Both the position numbers and the translations under genes were made by a program. From the NCBI GenBank assembly GCA_017508385.1, contig JAFVZB010000069.1, forward strand, positions 1-47,512: DNA of 47,512 nt. The letters are read 5' to 3'. The notes under the pieces were generated by a model that did not search any database, was not told the origin of the DNA, and saw nothing but the letters and a program-made list of their open reading frames with translations. This document shows positions 23,954-33,887 of the stretch, piece after piece (within the stretch, counting starts at the first letter, position 1; each line of letters opens with the position of its first letter). Source of the DNA: Lentisphaeria bacterium. Lineage in GTDB: Bacteria; Verrucomicrobiota; Lentisphaeria; Victivallales; Victivallaceae.

Positions 23954-25353
23954 CCGCACCCTTTGAAATCAGAGGCTTTAATATGTGCGAAAGCCTTTTG
24001 AGGCACACTCCCGAACAGCTCGCACGTTTCCTCGACCGCATGGGAGAGCTGAAATTCAACACACTTATCGTCCAGTACGACTACGGGTTCCGCCACTATC
24101 AGCAGCTGATAAAAGAAAAGTGTCAGCAACACAACATCGATGTCACCCTGATGGTGTTCGGACCGAGGACATTTTTCAAACTCTCAGGATGCGACAGCAA
24201 ACACTTTGCCCTCGATGATGACGGCAAACCGTACACTCCGGCTCCCGAGTGCGAAACGTGGCCCTGCTTCAGCTCTCATGAAGCACTCGAACACTTCACT
24301 GCCGGAGCTGAGATTTTTCTCAGAGAACAGACTCCCGGCTGGATAAAGAGGATCCACATGCGCTCAGGCGACGGAACCATGACCTGCCGCTGTGCCAAGT
24401 GCCGCAACCTCATGCCCAGTGTCGGATGGCATCCCTTTATCAAGGCTTTTGCCGCCAAACTGCACGAACTGCGCAGTGACCTTGAAGCCGAAAGCGACAT
24501 CTACATCGGCAGATACGACCTTTCGGTTCCGGCGCAAGAGTACGAAAGTATCGACTGCGTGATGTACGACACTTTCGGACACCATCCGAGAATTGCCCTC
24601 GGCGACAATCCGAATCACAAGAGCAACTGGATACCGGTGAACGGCAGAGACACCGACGAGTTCAACTGCAACTCTCTCTACCACTTCGACCGCCTCTCAA
24701 AATGGGCAAAGCGGCTTCCCGGCAAGATATATATCCACGACAACACCATGATGCAGGCATTGATAGGAATGTTTCACCACAACACTCCTTCCATGCTCAA
24801 GGACCTCGAACTCTACCGCAGACTCGGATTGCGCGGAGTGCTTTTCGAAGCCTACGAACCGGGATACCACAACTTTGCCCGGCACTTCGAGGTGCTTTCA
24901 AAAGCGATGCTCGACCCGGAATACGGCAGAAACTACCGCCCGGACGGAGTGGAAAAGATGTTTGCAAACCTCGATTTGGACTACTCCCACATCGACAAGC
25001 GCACCTCTGAGGAGCTGATAAACATTCTGCCGCCTCAGGAGCAGGAGTTCATCCGCATCTGCGACGCAGGAATGACAGCACCGACTCCCGACAGTTACAG
25101 AAAGTTCATCGACTACATCATCGACCACGCCGACACCGTCGATGTCTGCTACATGGGAATGTTGGCAGCCAAGCACGGCATCAGGGTATCAGGTACTCTC
25201 GACTTCTCGCAAGCCGCTCCCGAATCAAGAAAAATGCTCTCATACCGCAAGCTCTGGGACTACATGGAAGAACTGCCCGACCACAGCAGAGCAAGAGAGG
25301 ATGTTATTGAGATACTGAAAGATTTGAGAAACAATGTACGTTCAACTGTATAA
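23950..25353 (+). CDS. glycoside-hydrolase-like TIM-barrel protein
   Basis: The 467-residue protein begins with a barrel-like pattern: RGFNMCESLLRHTPEQLARF, then KFNTLIVQYDYGF, then VTLMVFGPRTFF. It continues with KRIHMRSGDGTMTCRCAKCRNL, whose CxCxxC motif resembles the Cys motif of DUF4838/GH20-like proteins that act on glycans. Candidate acid residues lie in the RSGDG and DCVMYDTFG segments. No signal peptide is visible, so it may be cytoplasmic. The start overlaps the thiN stop (ATGA), which ties it to that operon, although no link with thiamine is apparent. The enzymatic family is not certain. Confidence 0.55.
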   Translation: MTAPFEIRGFNMCESLLRHTPEQLARFLDRMGELKFNTLIVQYDYGFRHYQQLIKEKCQQHNIDVTLMVFGPRTFFKLSGCDSKHFALDDDGKPYTPAPECETWPCFSSHEALEHFTAGAEIFLREQTPGWIKRIHMRSGDGTMTCRCAKCRNLMPSVGWHPFIKAFAAKLHELRSDLEAESDIYIGRYDLSVPAQEYESIDCVMYDTFGHHPRIALGDNPNHKSNWIPVNGRDTDEFNCNSLYHFDRLSKWAKRLPGKIYIHDNTMMQALIGMFHHNTPSMLKDLELYRRLGLRGVLFEAYEPGYHNFARHFEVLSKAMLDPEYGRNYRPDGVEKMFANLDLDYSHIDKRTSEELINILPPQEQEFIRICDAGMTAPTPDSYRKFIDYIIDHADTVDVCYMGMLAAKHGIRVSGTLDFSQAAPESRKMLSYRKLWDYMEELPDHSRAREDVIEILKDLRNNVRSTV

Positions 25354-25371
25354 TAAAGGAAACTCCCCGAT

Positions 25372-26400
25372 ATGAAAAGATTTTTACTTATTCTGCTCTC
25401 TCTGGTGCTCTTCACCTCTTACGCCGCTCCCAAAAAGAAAAAGTCACGGTCACGGCGCAAGAGCAAGAGTGAGAGCGTCATCAAAAGTGTAAACTACCCC
25501 TGCTCATTCGATGACTCCAAGCAGCGGGCACTGGTGTGGTTCGCCAAAGGTGACAAGCCACGTCCGCTCATCGTGGTACTGCACACCTGGAGCTGGAACT
25601 TTGAAAAGGCTCTTCCCTACGCCGAGCCTGCCGTCAAGTACAATTTTCACATGATAGCTCCCGACTTCAGGGGACGCAACACCGCAGGCAAGTACCTCTC
25701 GATGGGCTCGGATGCCGCTGTCGAGGATATCGTTTCCGCCGTCGAGTGGATGAAAAAACGTGCCAACGTTGACCCCGATAAAATCTACCTCATGGGCGGC
25801 TCAGGCGGAGGTCACATGGCTCTTCTGATGGCAGGACGTCACCCCGAGATCTGGGCGGGAGTCTCAGTGTGGTGTCCGATAACCGACCTCAAAAAGTGGT
25901 GTGAGTTCCACAAGGGAAAGGGTTACGGCAAGCACATCATCGACACGCTCCACGGAGACCCGAGAACCGAGGGCGGAGCGGCGAAAGAGGCGGCGAAACG
26001 CTCACCCGTGACCTGGCTCGAAAACGCCCGAAACGTCAACATCGACATCGGAGCCGGAATAAACGACGGTCACACAGGCTCAGTTCCCATCGACCACTCG
26101 CTCAACGCATTCAATATCCTTGCCGGGGAAGATGATAAAATCCCGCAGGAGCACATCGAGTTGCTGACCCTGAAACGCAAAGTACCCGCAGGAACTCCCC
26201 CGGTCAAAGATGCGGGCTACGGAAAGCGCAAGGTGCTCTACCGCAAGACCTCAGGCAACTGCCGTGTGACCATCTTTTCCGGAGCTCACGACATCCTGAC
26301 CTCGTACAGCTACAAGTGGCTGGCACAGCAGAAAAAGGGGAAAGCCGCAGTCTGGAAAGAGTTCAAGGACGACGGCAAAGCACAAGTGTTGACTAAATAG
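25372..26400 (+). CDS. secreted alpha/beta hydrolase, prolyl-oligopeptidase-like
   Basis: The 342-residue protein has a signal peptide (MKRFLLILLSLVLFTSYA), a highly basic Lys/Arg/Ser stretch at 21-37, then an alpha/beta hydrolase fold. The oxyanion and nucleophile regions are LIVVLHTWSWNF and YLMGGSGGGHMALLM (nucleophile Ser in GGSGGG); the likely acid is in NDGHTGSV or nearby, and a candidate His lies in FSGAHDIL near the C-terminus. The fold resembles S9-type peptidases and carbohydrate esterases, so the substrate cannot be told. It follows the previous gene by 18 nt with an AAAGGAAACTC ribosome-binding site. The gene is followed by repeat B6. Confidence 0.75.
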   Translation: MKRFLLILLSLVLFTSYAAPKKKKSRSRRKSKSESVIKSVNYPCSFDDSKQRALVWFAKGDKPRPLIVVLHTWSWNFEKALPYAEPAVKYNFHMIAPDFRGRNTAGKYLSMGSDAAVEDIVSAVEWMKKRANVDPDKIYLMGGSGGGHMALLMAGRHPEIWAGVSVWCPITDLKKWCEFHKGKGYGKHIIDTLHGDPRTEGGAAKEAAKRSPVTWLENARNVNIDIGAGINDGHTGSVPIDHSLNAFNILAGEDDKIPQEHIELLTLKRKVPAGTPPVKDAGYGKRKVLYRKTSGNCRVTIFSGAHDILTSYSYKWLAQQKKGKAAVWKEFKDDGKAQVLTK

Positions 26401-26402
26401 AG

Positions 26403-26740
26403 GTCAAGAAGAAAGACGACCGGCGGCGGCGCCCCGTGGTCAATCTCGCGCCTTGCGCCTGCGCCTCTTCGGTCATGTACAGTCGTACACTCCCTCAGCT
26501 GCTCGGGCGCAAAACACTTTCCTTGACTCACGGATGCATCCGACGATGGAAACTAGCCAAATCGCTAACTTGCCTTTGTCGCACGCTTTCGACCTTGCCT
26601 CGCACTGCATCCGCCGATGGAAATTAGCCGTTTTGCTTACCTCGCCGCTTTGGTCGTGTACAAAAAGTACACTCCCTCAGCTGCTCGGGCGCAAAACACT
26701 TTCCTTGCCTCACACTGCACCCACCGATGGAAACTAGCCG
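26403..26740 (+). repeat. family B repeat, copy B6 (two hairpin units, forward)
   Basis: Starts GAAGAAAGACGACCGGCGGCGG and contains two hairpins, TGTAC-AGTC-GTACA (about 26477) and TGTAC-AAAAA-GTACA (about 26660). GGATGCATCCGACGATGGAA and similar ends separate the units. It occupies most of the gene-free stretch 26401-26916; the remainder holds the next promoter. Confidence 0.8.
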
Positions 26741-26853
26741 GCTCGAATAATTTCCGTTTTGGCTCGCTGGCGTTTTGTCATAAACATGACACTTGTGTAT
26801 TTCATAATTGCGGGCATTATCAGCAAATAAATCTCTTTCCCTTGACTTTGCGC

Positions 26854-26881
26854 TTGTAAAATGCTCCGCCTGAGCTATATT
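26854..26881 (+). promoter_or_regulatory. promoter of the ABC exporter operon
   Basis: TTGTAA (26854-26859), 16-nt spacer, TATATT (26876-26881), leading to a leader of about 30 nt before ATG 26917. There is only a weak ribosome-binding site (CTGAGTAAT). Confidence 0.6.
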
Positions 26882-26916
26882 ATTACTGTTGTATTCCAAA
26901 CTGTTTCCTGAGTAAT

Positions 26917-28605
26917 ATGCTTGATATCATAAACAAAATCCGTCACATTCTGGGGCGCAAAGATAAACTTGCCCTCTCCGGAGTCGCTCTGCTGATGACT
27001 CTCTCATCTCTGCTCGAGATGGCGGGCATCGGCGTGCTCGTGGCTCTGGTGACTCTGATACTTGTGCCCGACACCTCCTTTCAGGGGGAGTTCCTCACCC
27101 GGGCGGCTGAGTTTTTCAAAGAGCTGATTTCCGTTCACGGCAAATACCGTATGCTGGCGGCGATCTCCCTGCTCTTCGTGCTCAAAGCCCTCTTCTCGTA
27201 CTTCATCGTGAAGATATCGGCGGTTTTCATCTACGCAAAACAGCGTGAGTTCGCCATAAGGATGTACGAAAATTTCCTCAGAGGAGACTACCAGAAACTC
27301 ACCTCCCGTCCGGTCGGAGAGCTCGAAGTCAATCTGCACTACTGCTCACTCTTGAGTCCGTACATCCTCATGCCGCTCGCCCAGTTTATCGGCGACTGCC
27401 TCACCATTTTCCTGCTCGGAGCCGCACTCGCCGCCGCCATGCCGCTCATCACTTTCGGAGGAATCCTCTTCATGGCTCTCGCCGGAGCCGCCATTCAGCT
27501 TGCCTCCGCAAGAATGAACCGTATCGAGGGCGAAAAATTTTCCCGTGCCGAGACCGCCAATGCGATTATCAGACTGGCGGGATTGAACAATGTCTCCTAC
27601 ATAAAAAGCGTGCTGGCTGAGGCGTTTTTCGTCGATTTGTACCGCCAAAGCGAGCTTGAATCAAACAAGAGCGCAAGCCGCATCTTCACCCTCGGGCAGA
27701 TCCCGAGATTTTCCCTTGAGTGCGCCGCAACATTGCTGATGCTGGCGATATTTGCGGCCATGCTCTGCGCCGAAGTTCCTGCGGCTCAGATACTTGCGAC
27801 ATTTACTGCGATAGTGGCGGTGATGGCAAGGATTCTGCCCGCCCTGAGCAGGAGCCACTACAATTTGATGAGGATAAAGCAGAGCAAGCCCATCTTCGAC
27901 CGCATTTACCATGATTTGTGCGGCTTTCCGCAGGAAAAATCGGGGAACTCAGAGATAACTCCGACCTTGAAGAGCAAACTTGTCATCGAAAACGTAAGCT
28001 ACCTGCACCCCGGAGCCTCAGAGCCCACTCCCAAACCCTTTTCGCTTGAGATACCCGCCTTTTCCAGCTGCGGAATAGCGGGCAAAACCGGGTGCGGCAA
28101 GAGTACGCTCATCGAGATGCTTTTAGGTTTGAGAACCCCCGCCACCGGAACCATCAGAGCCGACGGAACAGATATCTTTTCCAACGTGAGAGCATGGAGA
28201 AGCGGAACGGGATATGTTCCGCAGGTCATCAACCTCATTCCCGGCACTCTGAGGGAAAACGTGGCTTTCGGAGTTCCCGCCGACCAAATCGACGACAAAA
28301 AAGTGAAAGAGGCACTCGAGCTTGCCCAGCTCACCGAGTTTGAGCTTGACCGTCAGATTTCCGCCGACGGCAACAACCTTTCGGGAGGTCAGAAGCAGAG
28401 AATAGGCATCGCCCGCGCCCTCTACCGTGAGGTGAAACTGCTCATCCTCGACGAAGCCACCAGCAATCTGGATACCGACACCGAAGAGGCTTTCGTTTCG
28501 GCTCTCGACAACCTCAGGGGCAAACTCACGCTCATCGTCATCGCCCACCGTCAGAACACCATAGAAAAGTGCGACCAAATCATCAATCTTTCGGATGCAG
28601 GATAA
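26917..28605 (+). CDS. ABC exporter, fused permease and ATPase
   Basis: The 562-residue half-transporter has about six membrane segments in residues 20-310 and an ATP-binding domain from about 345. Walker A is GKTGCGKSTL, the signature LSGGQKQRIGIARAL, and Walker B LLILDEATSNLD. Exporters of this type flip lipids, lipid-linked oligosaccharides, peptides or drugs. A glycosyltransferase gene follows directly, so a PglK- or MsbA-like role in glycan/lipid export is plausible but not demonstrated. The first ATP-binding region and permease are full length. It works as a homodimer by family precedent. Confidence 0.9.
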   Translation: MLDIINKIRHILGRKDKLALSGVALLMTLSSLLEMAGIGVLVALVTLILVPDTSFQGEFLTRAAEFFKELISVHGKYRMLAAISLLFVLKALFSYFIVKISAVFIYAKQREFAIRMYENFLRGDYQKLTSRPVGELEVNLHYCSLLSPYILMPLAQFIGDCLTIFLLGAALAAAMPLITFGGILFMALAGAAIQLASARMNRIEGEKFSRAETANAIIRLAGLNNVSYIKSVLAEAFFVDLYRQSELESNKSASRIFTLGQIPRFSLECAATLLMLAIFAAMLCAEVPAAQILATFTAIVAVMARILPALSRSHYNLMRIKQSKPIFDRIYHDLCGFPQEKSGNSEITPTLKSKLVIENVSYLHPGASEPTPKPFSLEIPAFSSCGIAGKTGCGKSTLIEMLLGLRTPATGTIRADGTDIFSNVRAWRSGTGYVPQVINLIPGTLRENVAFGVPADQIDDKKVKEALELAQLTEFELDRQISADGNNLSGGQKQRIGIARALYREVKLLILDEATSNLDTDTEEAFVSALDNLRGKLTLIVIAHRQNTIEKCDQIINLSDAG

Positions 28606-28609
28606 AATT

Positions 28610-29683
28610 ATGCGGCTTTTGTGCGACCATCAGATTTTTTCAAGTTTCCGTTACAGCGGAATATCCCGTTATTTCTGCGAACTCTTTGAGGAGTTCAACT
28701 CAATGGCCATCGAGTGGCGGGTCTCATGCTATTTCAGCAACAACGCCTTTCTCGAAGAGCTCACTCCCGTGCGCCGTTTTCTGCCCGGCACGGAGTTCAG
28801 AGGCAAAAACCGCATCCTCGAAAACATCAACCTCATCGCCACAAGAAGAGCTCTTGCCAAGGGTGATTTTGACATTTTCCACAGCACCTACTCCAAACCC
28901 TATCTGCCGAAGTACACGAGAGGCAAACCCTACGTCATCACCGTGCAGGACCTCACCCACGAAAAGTTCCCCGAACTCCCGACCGCCAAACGTGAGGCGG
29001 CTGAAGAGAAGCTCTCGATAAAGTACGCCGACCGCATCATCACTCCGAGTCAGGCGACTGCGGATGACCTGATCGAGCTCTACCCCGAGGCGAAAGAAAA
29101 AGTGAGAGTCATCCTTGACGGAGTGAAGATACCGCAGACCCTCACTCCGGTTGACGGACTGCCCGGAAAATACATCATCCACGTCGGCACGAGGGCGTTC
29201 TACCGCAACTTCACCACGGCGGCAAAGGCGATGAGATACCTCGATAAAGATATCCACCTGCTCTGCGTGGGAGGCGGAGCTTTTACCGCATCTGAACTCG
29301 AACTCTTCAAGTCGCTCGGAATAGAAACTAGAGTCCACCAGATGCGCCTTGATGAGTCACAGCTCTTTTTTGCGTACAGACACGCTCAGGCGTTGATATT
29401 CCCGAGTCTCGCCGAGGGGTTCGGACTCCCCACGGTCGAAGCGATGAGTATGGGGTGCGTTCCCGTGCTGAGCGACATCGCCTGTTTCCGTGAGATAGGA
29501 GCCGATGCCGCACTCTATTTCCCCGCCCTCGACGACAGGGCGTGCGCCGATGCGCTCGAAAGGGTGCTCAGTGACCCGGCTCTGAAAAAACTGCTGCAAA
29601 ACAACGCCGACTTGCAGATGCCCCGCTTCAACTGGCACAACACCGCACTCGACACTCTGAAAGTCTATCAGGAACTGCTTTGA
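28610..29683 (+). CDS. glycosyltransferase family 4-type protein
   Basis: The 357-residue protein has the GT-B layout: an N-terminal half with YSGISRYFCELFEEF and ITVQDLTHEKFPEL, and a C-terminal nucleotide-sugar domain with YIIHVGTRAFYRNF and the E-x7-E motif in SLAEGFGLPTVEAMSMG. Retaining GT4 enzymes transfer mannosyl, glucosyl or similar residues to glycans. An in-frame ATG at 28595 overlaps the ABC gene, but ATG 28610 has an AGGA ribosome-binding site nine bases upstream and lies just after the ABC stop, so it is preferred. Likely co-transcribed with the exporter for surface glycan assembly. Confidence 0.88.
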   Translation: MRLLCDHQIFSSFRYSGISRYFCELFEEFNSMAIEWRVSCYFSNNAFLEELTPVRRFLPGTEFRGKNRILENINLIATRRALAKGDFDIFHSTYSKPYLPKYTRGKPYVITVQDLTHEKFPELPTAKREAAEEKLSIKYADRIITPSQATADDLIELYPEAKEKVRVILDGVKIPQTLTPVDGLPGKYIIHVGTRAFYRNFTTAAKAMRYLDKDIHLLCVGGGAFTASELELFKSLGIETRVHQMRLDESQLFFAYRHAQALIFPSLAEGFGLPTVEAMSMGCVPVLSDIACFREIGADAALYFPALDDRACADALERVLSDPALKKLLQNNADLQMPRFNWHNTALDTLKVYQELL

Positions 29684-29698
29684 AAGGAAGTATAAAAT

Positions 29699-31054
29699 AT
29701 GGCAATGAATTGGAAATCCCTGCTCTCGCCCGACCGTCTGTGCACGGGGGTGCCGGGCAAGATAACTCAGGAACGCTCACCTTTTCAGCGTGACTTTGAC
29801 CGCATAGTTTTTTCCGGCAGTTTCCGCCGTCTCCAGGATAAGACTCAGGTGTTTCCGCTGGTCAAAACCGACTATGTCCGCACCCGCCTCACCCACAGTC
29901 TTGAAACCAGCAGTATCGGGCGCAGTCTGGGCACGGCGACCGGAGTGTTCATCTGCGAAAACTTCGATACGGGTGGAGCGACTCCGAGCGATATCGGCTC
30001 GATAGTCGCCGCCGCGGCACTTGCTCACGATATCGGCAACCCTCCCCTGGGACACGCAGGAGAAGAGGCTATCCGCCACTGGTTCACCAACTCCGAATCC
30101 GGCAAACGTCTGAGGGAAAAACTCACCGATGCCGAGATTTGCGACGTGGAAAAATTTGAGGGCAACGCTCAGGGGTTCAGAGTCCTGAGCCGTCTGGAAA
30201 TGCCTGACCAGAAGGGAGGTATGCAGCTGACCTCCGCCACGCTCGGAACATTTTCAAAATACCCCGTGGGCTCGCTCGTGCCCGAGAGACCATCCGGAGT
30301 GGCGGGCAAAAAGTTCGGCTATTTCCAGAGCGAAAAGGAGCTCTTTGCCGAGGTGGCAGCCAGCTGCGGATTGATACAGACGGGCGAGGGAGCATGGGTG
30401 CGCCATCCGCTTGCCTATCTGGTCGAAGCCGCAGACGATATCGCCTACCTCATCGTTGATTTTGAGGATGGACACCGCCTCGGACTCGTGGATTACCTCG
30501 AGCTTGAGATGTATTTTCTGCAAATCATCAACTCAGAACGCACCGCCGAACACGTTGCCACGCTCGACTCGCCCATCCGCAAGGCGGAGTTCCTCAGGGC
30601 GCAGGCGATCGGCTATCTCGTGCGGCAGGTCACCGAGGTGTTCATCTCGCATCAGGATGAGCTGCTCAACGGCACGCTCGAAAAGCCGCTCGTAGAGTAC
30701 ATCCCCTGCCGTGACGTGCTCAACGCCATCCGCCAGCGCAGTGCCCGGGGAATTTACAACCACCGCAGTGTAGCCGAGGTCATCGGAGCAGGTTTCGAGA
30801 TGGTGTCAGGACTTCTCGATATCTTCGTGCCCTGCGTCGATGAGCTCGCCATCGAGTTTTCAGGAGGTCCCGCCGCAGGATACCGCAGCCGCCGCCTCGC
30901 CGCCATGCTTCCGTTCTACACGGTGGATAAAAACAGCGCACTCTGGAGATCGAGCAGTTACCAGAGATTGATGAGCATACTCGATTTCGTTTCAGGCATG
31001 ACCGACGGTTACGCCGTTTCCCTGCACCAGAAGCTCAAAGGAATTTCACTGTAA
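29699..31054 (+). CDS. dgt: deoxyguanosinetriphosphate triphosphohydrolase-like HD protein
   Basis: dGTPases release tripolyphosphate from dGTP and so tune dNTP pools. The 451-residue protein has the HD metal site: His66 in RLTHSLETSSIGR, His110-Asp111 in LAHDIGNPPLGHAGEEAI, and the later Asp in EAADDIAYLIVDFED. The start FSGSFRRLQDKTQVFPL is the usual N-terminal signature. Length fits the bacterial dGTPase class. It lies 15 nt after the glycosyltransferase gene with an AAAGGAAGT ribosome-binding site and 14 nt before the beta-helix lipoprotein; these neighbours share no obvious pathway. Confidence 0.92.
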   Translation: MAMNWKSLLSPDRLCTGVPGKITQERSPFQRDFDRIVFSGSFRRLQDKTQVFPLVKTDYVRTRLTHSLETSSIGRSLGTATGVFICENFDTGGATPSDIGSIVAAAALAHDIGNPPLGHAGEEAIRHWFTNSESGKRLREKLTDAEICDVEKFEGNAQGFRVLSRLEMPDQKGGMQLTSATLGTFSKYPVGSLVPERPSGVAGKKFGYFQSEKELFAEVAASCGLIQTGEGAWVRHPLAYLVEAADDIAYLIVDFEDGHRLGLVDYLELEMYFLQIINSERTAEHVATLDSPIRKAEFLRAQAIGYLVRQVTEVFISHQDELLNGTLEKPLVEYIPCRDVLNAIRQRSARGIYNHRSVAEVIGAGFEMVSGLLDIFVPCVDELAIEFSGGPAAGYRSRRLAAMLPFYTVDKNSALWRSSSYQRLMSILDFVSGMTDGYAVSLHQKLKGISL

Positions 31055-31068
31055 AGGAGAGAATATAT

Positions 31069-33825
31069 ATGTTGAAGAGAGTGTTTCTGACTTCCCTCGC
31101 CGTTTCAGGCGCACTGCTGCTCAGTTCGTGCGCCCTCTGGAGCGGAGTAAACGAAGACTTTTCCGGCAAAGACTGGCAGCTCAAGGAGGCAGGCCCCAAT
31201 GCGCAAGTGACCTACTCCGAAAACGGACTCACCCTGCGCAACAGCTACAAAGACAACGGTTACTGTGCCGTTTACAAAGATTTTGAAGTTGATCTCGATT
31301 TGACTCCCCACTTTTCCATCACCCTCACAGGAGAGGAGGCAAACGGCAGAGTACGCATCCAGCTGCCGGGTAAAAAGCGTGAAGATATGTTCCTTTTCCG
31401 CCACAACGGAGTTTATACGGTGAACGTCGCCGAAAAGCTCAAAGTTTCCGGTCCTCAGAAGCTCAGAGTCTATATCTATGTCGAACAGATAAACCGTGCC
31501 GTCACCGCCAGAAAGATCTCGTTCACCATGGATAAACCCGAACCGGAAATCATCCTGCCGCCTGCCCGCAAAAGCAGAGTTGTCCCCTCGTACAACAGCG
31601 CAAGTTTCTACCTCTCGATGCCCGAAGTGAAAAACCTCAAAGTGGTGTACCGCAAGCTCCCCGCAGGCAAGTGGCAGACGGCATACGCTCCCATCAGAGA
31701 CAACGATGCGGGGAACTACCGGGGCAGCATCGTCAACCTCGAGGAGTCGAGCGACTACATCCTGCGTGCCCTCGTTGACAACAAGGTGTGGTACAGCAAG
31801 CCATTCCGCACATGGAACAGCCACAAAGCCGTCGGCAGAACCATCGTGCTGGATAAAAACAACTTCAAGGGCGAACTCAATAAAATCATCTCAGGCAAAC
31901 CCTACGCATGGGTGCGCTATACCTGCGCTCCAAACTTCACGCTCACCAATGAGGGAAAAACTCCGCTCATCGTCGCCGACAAAGTGAAGTATGTGATTTT
32001 CGACGGATTGAAGCTCAAAGGAGGCAAACGCAATGCCGTCATCATCTCAAACAGCAGTAACGTGATCATCCGCAACTGCGATATTTCCGGCTGGGGCAGA
32101 CCCGGAGTCCAGCGGCTCGACCTCGACGGAAAATACTACTGCGGAGAGCAGAAAAATCAGGTGGTGAACTTCGACGGAGCCATTGATATATCCGAGAGCC
32201 GCAACGTCACGGTCGAAAGATGTTTCATCCACGACCCGCTCACCCGGGCGAACAGCTGGCAGTTCTCGCACCCCGCAGGCCCCGAGGCAATAACCATCTA
32301 CAACTGCCGCTCGACAGTCATCCGCCACAACGACTTTGTCGGCAGTGATGAGCACCGCTGGAACGATGCCGTCGAGGGCAGAGGCAACGGAAGTAAAATC
32401 GGAGGCATCAACAGTGACGCCGATGTTTACGGCAACTTCATGATATTTGCCAGCGACGACTGCATCGAACTTGACGGAGGTCAGCACAATATCCGCTGTT
32501 TCGGAAACCGCATCGAGGGCTCATACTCAGGTATCAGTATCCAGGGCTGCATGAGAGGTCCGAGCTACGTCTTCGACAACTGGATAAATGACCTGGGCGA
32601 CGAGTACGGACTCTCAGGGCAATCACTCAAAACCAGCTCCCGTGCCAGCGGCAAATACGCCAAAAGTTTCATCTTCAACAACACATTTTCAGGCAGAGGC
32701 AGCGGAACAAGTTCCATCAAACACCTGCCGATGGAAATTTACAACAACGTTTTCACCGGCAGTACCAAACTCACTATCGGCAAACACCCCTGTGTGAACG
32801 ACCACAACCTTGTCCAGAAAGCTGACAAAAACCACGGTAAAAACACCATCGTCCAGACCGCTCCCGGCTTCGCCGCTCCCGAGCGTGGAAACTACGCTCC
32901 GGCAAAAAATTCCATCATGCACGGCAAGGCGAAAAAACTTGACGGGTTCACCCGCGGGAACACCCTCGGAGCGATGCAGTCAAACAGTTGTTACGAGCAG
33001 CTGCCCCGCCGTCCGATACCGGTGAAACTCGATGCCGCCACGCTCACTTTTGCCCGCAACGAGAGCGAAAAGAGCTTCACCGCCACCGTTCAGAGCGACG
33101 AGGAGTTCCGCAAGGAGTTTTCCATCGTCAAGACCGATGTCGCCGACTGGATAGAGGTCACTCCGTCAAAAGGGATACTTCAGACCGGTCAGAGCATCAC
33201 CTTCAACGTGAAGCTGAACCGCCGGAAGATGAGAGGCAGAAGAAACTGGCGGGGAGCGTTCCTCATCCGCTTTGCCGACGGACTTTCCCGTCCGGTCGCA
33301 GTGTACGCTTCGGGAGTCGGGAGCGATGCCAAAGCCGAGGCAAAAAAACTCAACGCCTTCGTCACCTTTGTCGAGGCTGAAAACCCGGTGAACGCCAACA
33401 CCTACCCGGTCATCGACCATCCTCAGGCGAACGGAAAAAAGGCGGTCAACTTCAATAAGCTCAACCCCTCAGCTCCGCCGAAAGACCCGAAACAGGTCAA
33501 CTGCTACGAGTTTTCAGTTCCGAAAGACGGATACTACACCATCGCCCTGCGCATGAGAGCCGACGGCGACTACGGAATGCACGACACATTCTACGCCTCG
33601 ATAGACTCCGAAAAACTGGCAAAACACACCCTCGCCCAGCACATCGGAAACGAGTGGGCATGGTGCGTGCCCTCAGGATTGAAGAAAAATCCGCTGATGT
33701 CAGGCTCATTCGCCTACTGCTATCTGAAAAAAGGGAAGCACACATTCAGAATAGCTCCGAGAGAACAGCTCTACTTCGACACCCTCGGAGTAACCGACAA
33801 CAGCGAGATTTTTATAAACTGGTGA
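31069..33825 (+). CDS. right-handed parallel beta-helix lipoprotein
   Basis: The 918-residue protein has a lipoprotein signal (LAVSGALLLSSC, lipobox Cys at 22). N-terminal beta modules reach about residue 250, and a parallel beta-helix spans about 295-560 with turns such as VIIRNCDISGWG, VTVERCFIH, VIRHNDFVGS and FASDDCIELDGGQHNI. C-terminal sandwich-like modules end in a YYTIALRMRADGDYG-type carbohydrate-binding domain. It shares with the protein at 16185-18746 the blocks DLDGKYY, RANSWQFSHPAGP, HRWNDAVEGRGNG and DGGQ, so they are paralogues. Probably an outer-surface glycan-binding or glycan-cleaving protein; no lyase family is identified. It is followed by a strong terminator. Confidence 0.82.
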   Translation: MLKRVFLTSLAVSGALLLSSCALWSGVNEDFSGKDWQLKEAGPNAQVTYSENGLTLRNSYKDNGYCAVYKDFEVDLDLTPHFSITLTGEEANGRVRIQLPGKKREDMFLFRHNGVYTVNVAEKLKVSGPQKLRVYIYVEQINRAVTARKISFTMDKPEPEIILPPARKSRVVPSYNSASFYLSMPEVKNLKVVYRKLPAGKWQTAYAPIRDNDAGNYRGSIVNLEESSDYILRALVDNKVWYSKPFRTWNSHKAVGRTIVLDKNNFKGELNKIISGKPYAWVRYTCAPNFTLTNEGKTPLIVADKVKYVIFDGLKLKGGKRNAVIISNSSNVIIRNCDISGWGRPGVQRLDLDGKYYCGEQKNQVVNFDGAIDISESRNVTVERCFIHDPLTRANSWQFSHPAGPEAITIYNCRSTVIRHNDFVGSDEHRWNDAVEGRGNGSKIGGINSDADVYGNFMIFASDDCIELDGGQHNIRCFGNRIEGSYSGISIQGCMRGPSYVFDNWINDLGDEYGLSGQSLKTSSRASGKYAKSFIFNNTFSGRGSGTSSIKHLPMEIYNNVFTGSTKLTIGKHPCVNDHNLVQKADKNHGKNTIVQTAPGFAAPERGNYAPAKNSIMHGKAKKLDGFTRGNTLGAMQSNSCYEQLPRRPIPVKLDAATLTFARNESEKSFTATVQSDEEFRKEFSIVKTDVADWIEVTPSKGILQTGQSITFNVKLNRRKMRGRRNWRGAFLIRFADGLSRPVAVYASGVGSDAKAEAKKLNAFVTFVEAENPVNANTYPVIDHPQANGKKAVNFNKLNPSAPPKDPKQVNCYEFSVPKDGYYTIALRMRADGDYGMHDTFYASIDSEKLAKHTLAQHIGNEWAWCVPSGLKKNPLMSGSFAYCYLKKGKHTFRIAPREQLYFDTLGVTDNSEIFINW

Positions 33826-33845
33826 TATTTTTCCAACTCCGCAAC

Positions 33846-33883
33846 GCCTCCGACTTGCAAAAATCAGGTCGGAGGCTTTTTTT
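33846..33883 (+). terminator. intrinsic terminator after the beta-helix lipoprotein gene
   Basis: Arms GCCTCCGAC (33846-33854) and GTCGGAGGC (33868-33876) form a perfect nine-base-pair stem with a 13-base loop, followed by seven T. It lies 20 nt beyond the stop codon. Confidence 0.85.
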
Positions 33884-33887
33884 CCTG

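Noticed and set aside
26436..26737. Short frames with repeated peptides such as SRTLPQLLGRKT
   Set aside because: They occur in every B copy in varying frames and on both strands, so repeat structure explains them better than coding.
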